Shown one piece after another: positions 1 through 7,650 of a stretch of DNA of 26,345 nt (position 1 is its first letter; each line of letters starts with the position of its first letter). Source of the stretch: BS750m-G77 sp043797735. Lineage in GTDB: Bacteria; Omnitrophota; Gorgyraeia; Gygaellales; Profunditerraquicolaceae. Under the pieces are notes generated by a model. It was not told where the DNA came from, did no database searches, and was given only the letters and a program-made list of their open reading frames with translations. The position numbers and the translations under genes were made by a program. The stretch lies in assembly GCA_043797735.1 (NCBI GenBank), contig JAZDPH010000072.1, positions 1 through 26,345 of the forward strand. Reading direction: 5' to 3'.

Positions 1-3
1 TTT

Positions 4-963
4 TTATTGGGAAGGGTCGTTCTTGGACCTGCGTTCGGTCTTACGCTTATCCTTTACGTAATTACTCCTCTCCATGCCTTTCGCAGCTGCTTTTAATTCT
101 GCTCCGATCTCTCCTATCTGCGCTACGTGCTCAATCTTGCGGAATTCATTCGTCACTACACCTATAGAAACGGAGAGAAGAGGGATCTTTTGTTCCTGGC
201 CTTTGCGGTCATGGGAGGTGATGAAGCCTTTTTTGCGGTCAGCCTCGTTATAAAAGAAGGGAGAGGTTTTTTCAAAATCTTCAATGATGCCTTTGCAAAG
301 ATTATCTGCTCTATCCGGGATGGTAATTATTACAAAGTCGTCTCCTCCGATATGCCCGATGAAATCTTCAGAGCTTCCAAATTGTTGCACAGCCCTGATT
401 AAGATGCGCGCGGTCTCCCGGATCACCTCATCCCCGTGTTCAAATCCATATTTGTCGTTATACGCCTTGAATTTATCCAGATCCACGTACGTAACGGCAA
501 ATTGAGATTTGTTTTCCAGCCTGCGCGAGAGTTCATTTAAAATAGAGACATTGCCGGGTAAGCGCGTTAAAGGGTTTGCCTCCAGGTCGCGTTCAGTGCG
601 CCTTAAGATCATCCGGATGCGCGCCAGCAGTTCTTTCGGCTCAAAAGGTTTTACCACATAATCGTCAGCTCCCGCATCAATGCCGCCTACGCGGTCACTG
701 ATATCGCCTTTGCCGGTCACCATGATTATGGGCAGGTGCCTAAGAAGCAGATCTTTCTTAACCAGTTGGCAGACCTGTCTTCCGTCTATTTTAGGAATTT
801 TATAGTCCAGGAGCACCAGATCCAGCGGTTTAGAATTAATAACCTTTAATGCCTCCTCGCCGTCTTTGGCTTCAAATACCTCATAATTTTCTTCCGAAAG
901 AGTGAGTTTTAATATATCCCGGATATCCGGATCATCATCAACTACAAGTATTTTTACGCTCAT
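4..963 (-). CDS. Response regulator with GGDEF-type output domain
   Basis: A 319-residue two-domain regulator. Residues 1-120 form a receiver domain: acidic pair D10/D11, phospho-acceptor D53 in LVLLDYKIPK, T83 and K105 (KPF). Residues 127-300 form a GGDEF domain, opening with the NPLTRLPGN segment typical of diguanylate cyclases, with metal-site YVDLDKFK near 159-166 and the signature at 206-210 reading GGDDF. The RxxD inhibitory I-site position reads SSED, so product inhibition by that site is probably lost. GGDDF is a conservative change from GGDEF; cyclase activity is plausible but not certain. It is the last gene of a minus-strand operon, 6 bases after the histidine kinase stop, its likely partner. 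No strong Shine-Dalgarno is visible, suggesting coupled translation. The C-terminus is Lys/Arg-rich. If active, it would feed the two c-di-GMP riboswitches in this window. Confidence 0.93.
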   Translation of the reverse strand: MSVKILVVDDDPDIRDILKLTLSEENYEVFEAKDGEEALKVINSKPLDLVLLDYKIPKIDGRQVCQLVKKDLLLRHLPIIMVTGKGDISDRVGGIDAGADDYVVKPFEPKELLARIRMILRRTERDLEANPLTRLPGNVSILNELSRRLENKSQFAVTYVDLDKFKAYNDKYGFEHGDEVIRETARILIRAVQQFGSSEDFIGHIGGDDFVIITIPDRADNLCKGIIEDFEKTSPFFYNEADRKKGFITSHDRKGQEQKIPLLSVSIGVVTNEFRKIEHVAQIGEIGAELKAAAKGMERSNYVKDKRKTERRSKNDPSQ

Positions 964-969
964 AAGTTT

Positions 970-2463
970 TTATGCTGGTTGTGGGAGGGTAAAACTAAAA
1001 GTAGAGCCGGCCCCGGATTTACTTTTTACCCAGATTTTTCCACCGTGGGCCTCAATAATATGTTTTACCAGGCTTAAGCCCAGTCCCGTCCCCTTGGTCT
1101 CCTGATTAATTGCGTTATCTACACGAAAGAACTCTTCAAATATCGCTTCTTTTGCCTCTTCCGGTATCCCGCATCCGGTATCCGTAATATCCACCTCTAC
1201 AGCCTTATCAACATTACGGGCAGTAATAGTAATCTTGCCTTTTGCGGGAGTAAATTTTATAGCGTTGCCGATGAGGTTGATAAAGACGCGTTTAATTTGA
1301 GCCAGGTCCGCGAATATCTTTTGCGTATCCGGGGATATGCGGGAACTGAATTCAATATGCCTTTCTTTTATTTGCCCGGATAAAAGGTCACAGACATCCT
1401 CAATAATATTTATTAAGTCCAGCGGCTCCTTTTTCATGATTACCTTGCCGCTCTCAATGCGCACTATATCCAGGAGGTCATTCACCATATGCACCAGCTC
1501 GTCGCTATGCCGGTTAATCTTATCCAGCCGCTCTCTGATTGCCGCGGGGATATTTCCTAATTGCCCGGTGAGCAAAATTGAGGCGTAGCCTTTTATAGAG
1601 GTAAGCGGGGTTCTTAATTCATGGGAGACGCTGGAGACAAAGTCGGTCTTCCTTTTGCTGATAGCCTTTACCTCATTTAATACCAGCGTGAGTTCCCGGG
1701 TCCTTTCTTCAACTTTATTTTCTAAGCCCTGTTGGGCGCGCCAGGTTTTTTCAAAGAGCCGGGCATTTTCCAGGGCCTGGCCTAATTGATTAGATAATAT
1801 CGTGATCAGCTCTTCGTCCCCCTCGTTTATGGCGGTGTCAATATTTTCTGTTCCGACAAAAAGAAAGCCCTTATTCCCCTCCTTGGGTAAGACAGGGGAG
1901 ATAACAAAGGAGCTGACTTTAAAGAAGCGGGATATCTTATTTTTCAATAAGGCGTCCTGTTGAAGAGAATTAGAGGATATAGTCTGGCCTCTTTTTATCA
2001 AATCTAAACATACATCTTCAAGCCCGGAAAGCGCCTTCAGGGGATTTATCTCATCTTCTAAGTATCCGATTAATATCTGCGGCGCAAAGGCCTTTTCCTT
2101 TTCATTCCACAAGAAGCCGCATGCCTTTTCAAAACCCAGGTCTTCCAGTTGGCCCGCCTCTATTCTTTTAAATATCTGGTTTTCTTCCAGCGTCGTGCTT
2201 ATGGAGCGCGATAATCTTTGCAGGGTATACAGACCGCCCACCTTTTTATCCAGCTCTTCCTGGGTCTTGTTTAATTCCATATCCGTGCGAACAATAAGTT
2301 TGGCTTGTTCGTCCATTTCATCAAGGGATCTTTTCAGGTCTTTGGCGGAAGAGGCCAATTCTTTTACCTGCTCCATTTTGAAATAAAGCGCTATCGCCAG
2401 AGAAATAATTGTTATTGTCCCGGCGATGCCCAGTAGGTTTATGAATTGTTCGGCTGTATCCAT
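970..2463 (-). CDS. Membrane-anchored sensor histidine kinase (GAF-HisKA-HATPase)
   Basis: A 497-residue kinase. Residues 8-28 are one membrane segment, followed by a coiled coil (about 30-90), a GAF-like sensor region (about 90-235), a second coiled coil, then HisKA with the phospho-acceptor H281 in SVSHELRTPL. The HATPase domain shows the N-box around N400 (NLIGNAIKFTP), G1 DTGCG at 428-432 and G2 GTGLG at 458-462, so all catalytic motifs are intact. There is no periplasmic loop, so the signal is probably cytoplasmic or passed on by a partner. It lies between a FIST protein (stop one base away) and a GGDEF response regulator. Inference: FIST sensing leads to kinase autophosphorylation, transfer to D53 of the regulator and altered c-di-GMP output. 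The specific ligand cannot be read from the sequence. Confidence 0.95.
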   Translation of the reverse strand: MDTAEQFINLLGIAGTITIISLAIALYFKMEQVKELASSAKDLKRSLDEMDEQAKLIVRTDMELNKTQEELDKKVGGLYTLQRLSRSISTTLEENQIFKRIEAGQLEDLGFEKACGFLWNEKEKAFAPQILIGYLEDEINPLKALSGLEDVCLDLIKRGQTISSNSLQQDALLKNKISRFFKVSSFVISPVLPKEGNKGFLFVGTENIDTAINEGDEELITILSNQLGQALENARLFEKTWRAQQGLENKVEERTRELTLVLNEVKAISKRKTDFVSSVSHELRTPLTSIKGYASILLTGQLGNIPAAIRERLDKINRHSDELVHMVNDLLDIVRIESGKVIMKKEPLDLINIIEDVCDLLSGQIKERHIEFSSRISPDTQKIFADLAQIKRVFINLIGNAIKFTPAKGKITITARNVDKAVEVDITDTGCGIPEEAKEAIFEEFFRVDNAINQETKGTGLGLSLVKHIIEAHGGKIWVKSKSGAGSTFSFTLPQPA

Positions 2464-2464
2464 A

Positions 2465-3661
2465 TTAATTAGAGCTGCCTACCCCTAAAACAACAATAGT
2501 TTGATTATGAAAATATGCCCTGCCCTGGTAGCTGACGGCTTTAAGCGGGGCCTGTTCGCCGTAAGTGTATATCCCGATCACGGGGGTATTGCTATCCAAT
2601 CCGCTCTTAATGATTTCTATCTCTTTTTTTGCCTCTCTGCCGAGCAGCATGTATCTGGAGGCCGAATTAAAGATGATAACGAATTTCATTGCCCGCCCAA
2701 GCAGGTTTTTTTTCGCTTCATCAAGCGCCTGGCGGGTCGCCTGGAGGCAGGATTCTTTTGTGCCGATCATCAGCCTTACTTTGGTATCCTGCGCAACGCT
2801 GCCCTGAAAAGTTAATGAGCCGTCATCTTGTATGGAGAGGATATTTCTTAAAAGATATTCATCCTCCCCCGGGATATACATACCCAAAGGGTAGAAGACA
2901 GAAATATATTTTAATTCGCGCTTCAGCCTGTTTAAATCATACGCCAGATAATCCGCGTAAAGCTGCGCCGCCGGGGCGCCGTCTATTTCATAAACGACAT
3001 TACCCGCTGCCCTGGTGACGGAGTGAGGCTTGCCGATTGGTTTCCAGCCGTGTTTTATGCCCAGCCCAAAATTTAATTTTCCTCCCCAGAGTATTCCGCA
3101 GGCGGCATCGCTTAAAAGTTCCTGATTAAAATATAGGTATGTTTTTTTGAAGGTGAGGTTATCCGAAGCCGAGGCCCCTGCCAGAGGAAAGCTTCTCCCC
3201 AGGCTTTCCTGGAGCCCCCAGATTAAACCGGAGCCATCCGGAATCAGGCCGTCGGAGAATATCATGCTTAAATCCCGGCGCACGCCTTTGAACCCATACA
3301 AAAGTTTTTCTCCCAATTCTTGGCCCGCGATTGAGGCAGGCCTTTTACTTATCTCTTTTACCTCGGCTATATTAAAATATATATCTTCGGGAAAACTCAA
3401 GAGCATGATTATCAAACCGTGTTTAAATATACCCTGATCGGTTATAACCGCCAGGGTGCTTGAGCCTATAAGCGGGACTGAACCCAGTAAATTATTAATT
3501 GTCTGTAAGACTGTTAAGTGGGCAAAGTCAACGGAGCTAAATACTATTGCCAGATCAATTTTTGTAGTGGCTAAATTTAAGCGCGCCTGCCTGACTGCGT
3601 CCTGAACTGCGGCAAGAGGATCTTTTTGCGTACCTAAGCCAACGCCTATTTGTGTACTCAT
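2465..3661 (-). CDS. FIST-domain sensory protein (FIST_N + FIST_C)
   Basis: Cytosolic protein of about 398 residues matching the FIST family, a sensory domain found with kinases and cyclases and proposed to bind small ligands. The N-terminal half has the GVGLGTQKDPLAAVQDAVRQ start, SSVDFAHLTV, a GSSTLAVITDQG loop and DGLIPDGSGLIWGLQ. The C-terminal half carries GWKPIGKPHSVTRA, YPLGMYIPGEDEYLLRN, and ends with PVIGIYTYGEQAP. No signal peptide or membrane segment is seen. I chose the ATG at 3661: a longer reading starts with TTG at 3703, but that TTG lies in the promoter -35 box. The 5' leader would then be only about 8 bases with no clear Shine-Dalgarno, so translation may be near-leaderless. 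First gene of the FIST-kinase-regulator operon. Confidence 0.88.
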   Translation of the reverse strand: MSTQIGVGLGTQKDPLAAVQDAVRQARLNLATTKIDLAIVFSSVDFAHLTVLQTINNLLGSVPLIGSSTLAVITDQGIFKHGLIIMLLSFPEDIYFNIAEVKEISKRPASIAGQELGEKLLYGFKGVRRDLSMIFSDGLIPDGSGLIWGLQESLGRSFPLAGASASDNLTFKKTYLYFNQELLSDAACGILWGGKLNFGLGIKHGWKPIGKPHSVTRAAGNVVYEIDGAPAAQLYADYLAYDLNRLKRELKYISVFYPLGMYIPGEDEYLLRNILSIQDDGSLTFQGSVAQDTKVRLMIGTKESCLQATRQALDEAKKNLLGRAMKFVIIFNSASRYMLLGREAKKEIEIIKSGLDSNTPVIGIYTYGEQAPLKAVSYQGRAYFHNQTIVVLGVGSSN

Positions 3662-3675
3662 CTTATCTACTTGAA

Positions 3676-3703
3676 ATGATAGCACATTATCTAACAGGGT
3701 CAA
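3676..3703 (-). promoter_or_regulatory. Promoter of the FIST-kinase-GGDEF operon
   Basis: On the minus strand TTGACC (3703-3698) is followed after 16 bases by TATCAT (3681-3676), a good sigma70-type match. The predicted transcript start, near 3669, lies about 8 bases before the ATG at 3661. It stands back to back with the tRNA promoter, with 8 bases between the two -35 boxes. Confidence 0.7.
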
Positions 3704-3711
3704 TAAATTTG

Positions 3712-3739
3712 TTGACTAAAAAGTGCAATATAGTACAAT
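3712..3739 (+). promoter_or_regulatory. Promoter of tRNA-Glu, possibly also of the Tad block
   Basis: TTGACT (3712-3717), a 16-base spacer and TACAAT (3734-3739). The predicted start, about 3746, is some 10 bases upstream of the tRNA. No terminator or second promoter is evident between the tRNA and the gene at 3920, so this promoter may also feed the downstream operon (inference). Confidence 0.7.
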
Positions 3740-3756
3740 AACTTTGAATTTGTTAC

Positions 3757-3831
3757 GGCCCCATCGTCTAGCCCGGCCTAGGACGCTTGGTTCTCAGCCA
3801 ATAAACACCGGTTCAAATCCGGTTGGGGCTA
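3757..3831 (+). tRNA. tRNA-Glu (anticodon CTC)
   Basis: A cloverleaf is readable by eye. Acceptor stem 3757-3763 pairs with 3824-3830 (7 pairs, the first a G-U), with discriminator A3831. The T arm 3807-3823 has 5 pairs and loop TTCAAAT. The anticodon loop 3791-3797 has U33 and CTC at 3793-3795, reading GAG (Glu). The anticodon stem has four good pairs and a C-T mismatch at its base. CCA is not encoded. The TCGTCTAG D-arm start is typical of glutamate tRNAs. Confidence 0.93.
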
Positions 3832-3866
3832 TTTAAAAAAAATTTCCTTGCATTTTGGAGGAATGT

Positions 3867-3920
3867 ATGATAAAAAATAAGAAAGCTAAGCCCCGTTTTA
3901 GTCGGGACAAGGAGGTTTAA
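3867..3920 (+). CDS. Putative 17-residue leader peptide or small ORF
   Basis: ATG preceded by GGAGG (3857-3861) at suitable spacing; the product would be MIKNKKAKPRFSRDKEV, very basic. Its TAA stop overlaps the ATG of the next gene (TAATG at 3918-3922), and its last codons contain that gene's Shine-Dalgarno AAGGAGG. This arrangement fits a translationally coupled leader. It lies just after the tRNA. No family is recognised. It could also be chance, since the strong GGAGG-ATG pair and the stop/start overlap are the only evidence. Confidence 0.35.
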   Translation: MIKNKKAKPRFSRDKEV

Positions 3921-4162
3921 TGCGGGAACATTTAGGGTTTTTGAAAACATCCAGCGCAGTCGTCAAGATTGCCGCCTGGATTTTTTTATTGCTTGGTTTT
4001 ATCGGCGGGACAGCGGTAATTCTGGGTTTGGTTCCCGGGAATCCGCGCTGGACAGGCTTTTTAATCTTGGCCATTTATGCTTTTTCATTTTTCTTTTTCT
4101 ATCTCATTGCCAAGATCGCCGACCTTTTAATCAAGATTATTAACGAGATAAAAAAAGAGTAG
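3920..4162 (+). CDS. Small membrane protein with two membrane segments
   Basis: 80 residues with two hydrophobic helices, about 15-38 (ending in the VILGLVPGN turn) and about 45-68 (rich in Phe), followed by a charged tail KIINEIKKE. The start ATG follows AAGGAGG (3909-3915) at close spacing. No family is recognised. It heads the Tad-pilus operon, 21 bases before the lipoprotein chaperone gene, so a role in the inner-membrane part of the pilus system is possible, but only position suggests it. Confidence 0.75.
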   Translation: MREHLGFLKTSSAVVKIAAWIFLLLGFIGGTAVILGLVPGNPRWTGFLILAIYAFSFFFFYLIAKIADLLIKIINEIKKE

Positions 4163-4183
4163 TTTAATCCGGAGGTGTTTAAA

Positions 4184-5092
4184 ATGAAATTGCGCACCTT
4201 TGTGCTTATAGCCGCCCTTGCTTTTGTTTTGCCGGGCTGCGACTATATTAATAATTTTTTCTCGGGCAAGAAGCCTGCGAAGGAAGAAGTTTCCGGCAAG
4301 GCTGCCGCGGCGCAGGGCACTGTTGTGGCCCTGGTTAACAATACGCCTATTACCTTAGAAGAGCTGAATCAGGATATTAGCGTTTACAACGCCTTAGTGG
4401 CTCAAGAAAAACCGGAGAATAAGATTACCACCCGCGAACAGAAGGTAAATTATTTAAAGAACGAAGAAATCCGGCAGGAACTTTTATATCAGGATGCCCT
4501 GGCCCGCGGCCTGGATAGGAGCGAGGAAGTAATCCGGGATCTGGAAAAGACCAAACGGCAACTGGTGCTGATGGAATTGGGGAAGAAGCTCTCCGAAAAC
4601 ACAGAGGTGGGCGCCAAAGAAATAGAGGATTATTACAATACTTATAAGGATCAACTAAAAGAGCCCGAACAGAGGGATATCCGCGAAATCGTAGTTGGCA
4701 GCGAACAAGAAGCCAAAGATATCCTTATCCAGCTTTTGCAGGGGGCTGACTTTGCCACTTTAGCCAAAGAGCGTTCTGTTTCCGCCAGCGGCAAATCCGG
4801 CGGAGATTTGGGTTTTATCGCCAAGGGAACCAAATTCTCCCAATTTGATAATGTGGCTTTTTCCGACAGCTTAGATGCAGGCAGGATCAGCTCAATATTT
4901 AAAGGCCCGGACGGCTATTATATTATAAAAATAGAAGCCAAGCGCGGAGGCAAGCAGAAAACACTTTCGGAACTTCGTGACGACATCAAGCGCATGCTTA
5001 TTTTTCTGAAGCAGCAGCAGATTATAGAAGACTTGGTAGCGAAGCTTTCACGCGAGGCAAAGATAGAAATTCGCGAAGGAAAGGTAGAGTAA
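4184..5092 (+). CDS. SurA/PpiC-like peptidyl-prolyl isomerase lipoprotein
   Basis: 302 residues. A signal peptide ends in the lipobox LPGC (Cys about 19), so the protein is lipid-anchored at the periplasmic face of a membrane. A SurA_N-like helical chaperone segment (about 50-150) is followed by a parvulin rotamase domain (about 160-260) with REIVVGSEQEAKDI, SVSASGKSGGDLGFI and FKGPDGYYIIKIE. The ATG at 4184 is chosen because GGAGG sits at 4171-4175; an in-frame GTG at 4175 lies inside that ribosome site. The stop is two bases from cpaB. Members of this family fold outer-membrane or exported proteins. Lying directly ahead of cpaB and the secretin gene, a role in secretin or pilin folding is a reasonable inference. 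Such a gene is not part of the standard tad set. Confidence 0.88.
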   Translation: MKLRTFVLIAALAFVLPGCDYINNFFSGKKPAKEEVSGKAAAAQGTVVALVNNTPITLEELNQDISVYNALVAQEKPENKITTREQKVNYLKNEEIRQELLYQDALARGLDRSEEVIRDLEKTKRQLVLMELGKKLSENTEVGAKEIEDYYNTYKDQLKEPEQRDIREIVVGSEQEAKDILIQLLQGADFATLAKERSVSASGKSGGDLGFIAKGTKFSQFDNVAFSDSLDAGRISSIFKGPDGYYIIKIEAKRGGKQKTLSELRDDIKRMLIFLKQQQIIEDLVAKLSREAKIEIREGKVE

Positions 5093-5094
5093 GT

Positions 5095-6012
5095 ATGAAC
5101 CTGCCGCAGTTAAAAAGACAACAAGTTATTTTGATAAGCGGTATAGTTTTGGCAATAGCTGCGTTCGCCATGCTTAAAGTTTATCTCAACCAGCAGCGCG
5201 CGCTGACCGAACAGACAATAAAGAAAAAATATAAAGAAGCCCAGGCAAACCAAACGCCGGTCTTGGTAGCGAAAAAAGATATTGGCCGCGGGGAGGCCAT
5301 AGAACCGGATAGCCTGGGAGTTGAAATTATCCCCAATAAGTTTGTTGTGCCTCAAGCAATGACTTCTTTGGATAGGGTTGCGGGGATGAAAACCATCGCG
5401 CCCATATCTAAAGGAGAGCAGATCACCTTAAGTAAATTAACGCAGGAGCGTTCCGGCGGAGATTTGGCAGGGGTTACCCCTGCCGGGAAAAGGGCGGTTA
5501 CGATTTTAGTGGATGAGGTCTCTTCTTTTGGCGGGATGATTAAAGCGGGGAATTATGTTGACATTATCGGGATGGTACCCATCCCCGTACAAACAGCAGA
5601 AGGAAAGCCTCCGACAATCCAAACGAGCACAGTGCCGCTATTCCAGAATATCCTGGTCTTAGCAGTAGGGCAAAATATCGGGACAGATTTCTCGCAGGAG
5701 GCCCGTTACAGGAGAAGCGAAAGCGGAGAAACTAAAGGGGGAGGCGGGGCATTAGTTACCTTAGCCCTTAGCCCGCAGGAAGCCAATATTGCTACTTTTG
5801 TGCAGGAGCAGGGCGGAAAGATCAGGCTGGTATTGCGTTCGCCGACGGACGCCAAGGTAGAACCTGTGCAGCTGGTTACCTGGGAAACCCTGTTTCAGTA
5901 TCTTATGCCGCAGGAATTGCAGAAAAATAAATCCAAAGAAGAATTGCCTCCTTCGGAATATGTAGAAATATACCGCGGGATGAATAAAGAAAGAATGCCT
6001 TTATCCAAATAA
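5095..6012 (+). CDS. cpaB: Flp pilus assembly protein CpaB/RcpC
   Basis: 305 residues. One N-terminal membrane helix (about 10-27, ILISGIVLAIAAFAMLKVYL) is followed by a SAF domain (about 50-120: VLVAKKDIGRGEAIEPDSL, then GMKTIAPISKGEQITLSKL) and the RcpC-type beta-rich region (GKRAVTILVDEV, GGMIKAGNYVDIIGMV, VTLALSPQEANIATFVQEQG, IRLVLRSP). In Tad systems CpaB is a periplasmic partner of the secretin CpaC. Length and motif order fit the family. The ribosome site is weak and the gene starts two bases after the chaperone stop, so coupling is likely. Next gene is cpaC, the usual order. Confidence 0.93.
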   Translation: MNLPQLKRQQVILISGIVLAIAAFAMLKVYLNQQRALTEQTIKKKYKEAQANQTPVLVAKKDIGRGEAIEPDSLGVEIIPNKFVVPQAMTSLDRVAGMKTIAPISKGEQITLSKLTQERSGGDLAGVTPAGKRAVTILVDEVSSFGGMIKAGNYVDIIGMVPIPVQTAEGKPPTIQTSTVPLFQNILVLAVGQNIGTDFSQEARYRRSESGETKGGGGALVTLALSPQEANIATFVQEQGGKIRLVLRSPTDAKVEPVQLVTWETLFQYLMPQELQKNKSKEELPPSEYVEIYRGMNKERMPLSK

Positions 6013-6024
6013 AAAGGGAGAGCC

Positions 6025-7641
6025 ATGAAAAAGGTCTTTTTAATAGCATTTCTGATTTTTGCTAATTTTATAATTCTGCCTTGCCCGGATTACGCTGTTA
6101 GTAACTCGGGAGAAGAAGACCTTATCCTATATATGGGGGAGACAAAGACTATACCTGTAAATAACCCCAGCCGCATTGTAATCGCTAACCCTAAAATAAT
6201 TGATATTGCAGGCGCAACCAAGAGCGAAATAACAGTAAGCCCGAAGGCGCCGGGCAGTACCACATTGGTATTCTTGGATAATTTTGGCGAGCAGTCATAT
6301 CAGGTAAGGGTTTTTGCGGAGGATATGCAGGAGATTAAGCGCCGTATTGATAATCTTTTAGCCCAATTGAATCTTCCCGAGGTAACCACGCAGGCAGTAA
6401 ATGAAGAGAGTAAAGTCACTCTCTTAGGGAGAGTGAAAACTCCACAGGACAGAGAAAGGATTGCCCTTGCCCTGGGGCCATTAAAAGACAAAACAATTGA
6501 CCTGCTTGAGGTAAAAGAAGAAGAGTCAGTAGTAGAGATAGATGTGCAGGTTTTAGAATTAAATAAAGATGCTACCGATACCTTAGGTTTTACCTGGCCG
6601 GGTAGCACAGGTAACCTTACGGCAACAGATACTTCAGGCGCTACTACCACAGCCGGGCAATTTGCAAGCCTCCTGACTTTTAATAAATGGACGCGTACCG
6701 CAATGAGCCTGACCTGGAAATTAGATCTTCTCATTCAGGAAGGAAAAGCCAGGATACTCTCCCGCCCGCGCCTGGCCTGCCAGAGCGGCAAAGAAGCGCA
6801 ATTATTAGTAGGCGGAGAAAAGCCGACCTTCACCACAACTACTACCGAGGGAGGCAATACCTCCAGCACTGTTGATTATAAGGAGTTCGGTATTAAATTA
6901 AAAATCAAGCCCAGCGTTATGGAAGAAGGGCAGATAAAACTTAGCGTCAATGTTGAGGTAAGCGAGGTGGGGACAGCAGAGACGATTGGCCCTTCAAGCG
7001 CGCCCACCGGTAAAGCCTATCCTTTAAGCAAGCGTACCGCTGCCACAGAGCTCTATCTTAATAACGGCGAGACTATGGCAATAGGCGGGTTGATTAAACA
7101 AAAAAACGAAGAGGATCTGCGTAAATTCCCCTGGCTTGCGGATGTGCCGGTTTTAGGTGTGTTTTTCAGGCAGAGGATTACTAAAGTCGGAGGCGGCCAG
7201 GGAGAAAGAGGAAACAGCGAATTATTTATTACACTTACCCCTACTATTATAAAGGGGCAGGAGAAATTTGCTAAAGCCGATGCTCTTAAGAAGATTGCGC
7301 CGCCTGTCGTCGCAGCAGAGGCTGTGACTGCCTCTCTGGCAGAAGCAAAATCCGGCCTCCCCAGCTATACCCGGGCTGTACAGGAAAGAATAATAAATGC
7401 CATTTATTATCCTAAGCAGGCAAAAGAAGTAGGCTGGGAAGGGAATTTAAAACTTTCTCTGAACCTGACTGCAAACGGCACCCTTAAAGAGATAAAACTA
7501 TTGCAGTCTTCGGGATACCGTATTCTAGACGATACAGCGATAGATGTAGCGCAAAAACAAGCTCCTTATCCTCCGTTCCCTCCGCAGATTGAATCTAGCG
7601 AACTTTGGGTAGATGTGCCAATATTCTACAAGAAAGATTAA
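6025..7641 (+). CDS. cpaC: Tad/Flp secretin CpaC with C-terminal TonB-like domain
   Basis: 538 residues with a signal peptide (about 1-24). Next comes the pilus-formation N-terminal domain (about 30-100: LILYMGETKTIPVNNPSRI, SEITVSPKAPGSTTLVFLD), a BON-like stretch (about 110-170) and the secretin core (about 220-420: ILSRPRLACQSGKEAQLLVG, LYLNNGETMAIGGLIKQ, FPWLADVPVLGVFFRQ, NSELFITLTPTII). It would form the outer-membrane pore for the Flp pilus. The unusual part is the last roughly 95 residues, which look like a TonB C-terminal domain: AIYYPKQAKEVGWEGNLKLS, a beta strand, then SSGYRILDDTAIDVAQKQAP and a PPFPPQI segment. Good ribosome site GGGAG before the ATG. The TonB-like call rests on motif recognition, not on a search. 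Confidence 0.92.
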   Translation: MKKVFLIAFLIFANFIILPCPDYAVSNSGEEDLILYMGETKTIPVNNPSRIVIANPKIIDIAGATKSEITVSPKAPGSTTLVFLDNFGEQSYQVRVFAEDMQEIKRRIDNLLAQLNLPEVTTQAVNEESKVTLLGRVKTPQDRERIALALGPLKDKTIDLLEVKEEESVVEIDVQVLELNKDATDTLGFTWPGSTGNLTATDTSGATTTAGQFASLLTFNKWTRTAMSLTWKLDLLIQEGKARILSRPRLACQSGKEAQLLVGGEKPTFTTTTTEGGNTSSTVDYKEFGIKLKIKPSVMEEGQIKLSVNVEVSEVGTAETIGPSSAPTGKAYPLSKRTAATELYLNNGETMAIGGLIKQKNEEDLRKFPWLADVPVLGVFFRQRITKVGGGQGERGNSELFITLTPTIIKGQEKFAKADALKKIAPPVVAAEAVTASLAEAKSGLPSYTRAVQERIINAIYYPKQAKEVGWEGNLKLSLNLTANGTLKEIKLLQSSGYRILDDTAIDVAQKQAPYPPFPPQIESSELWVDVPIFYKKD

Positions 7642-7650
7642 TTTTTTGCT

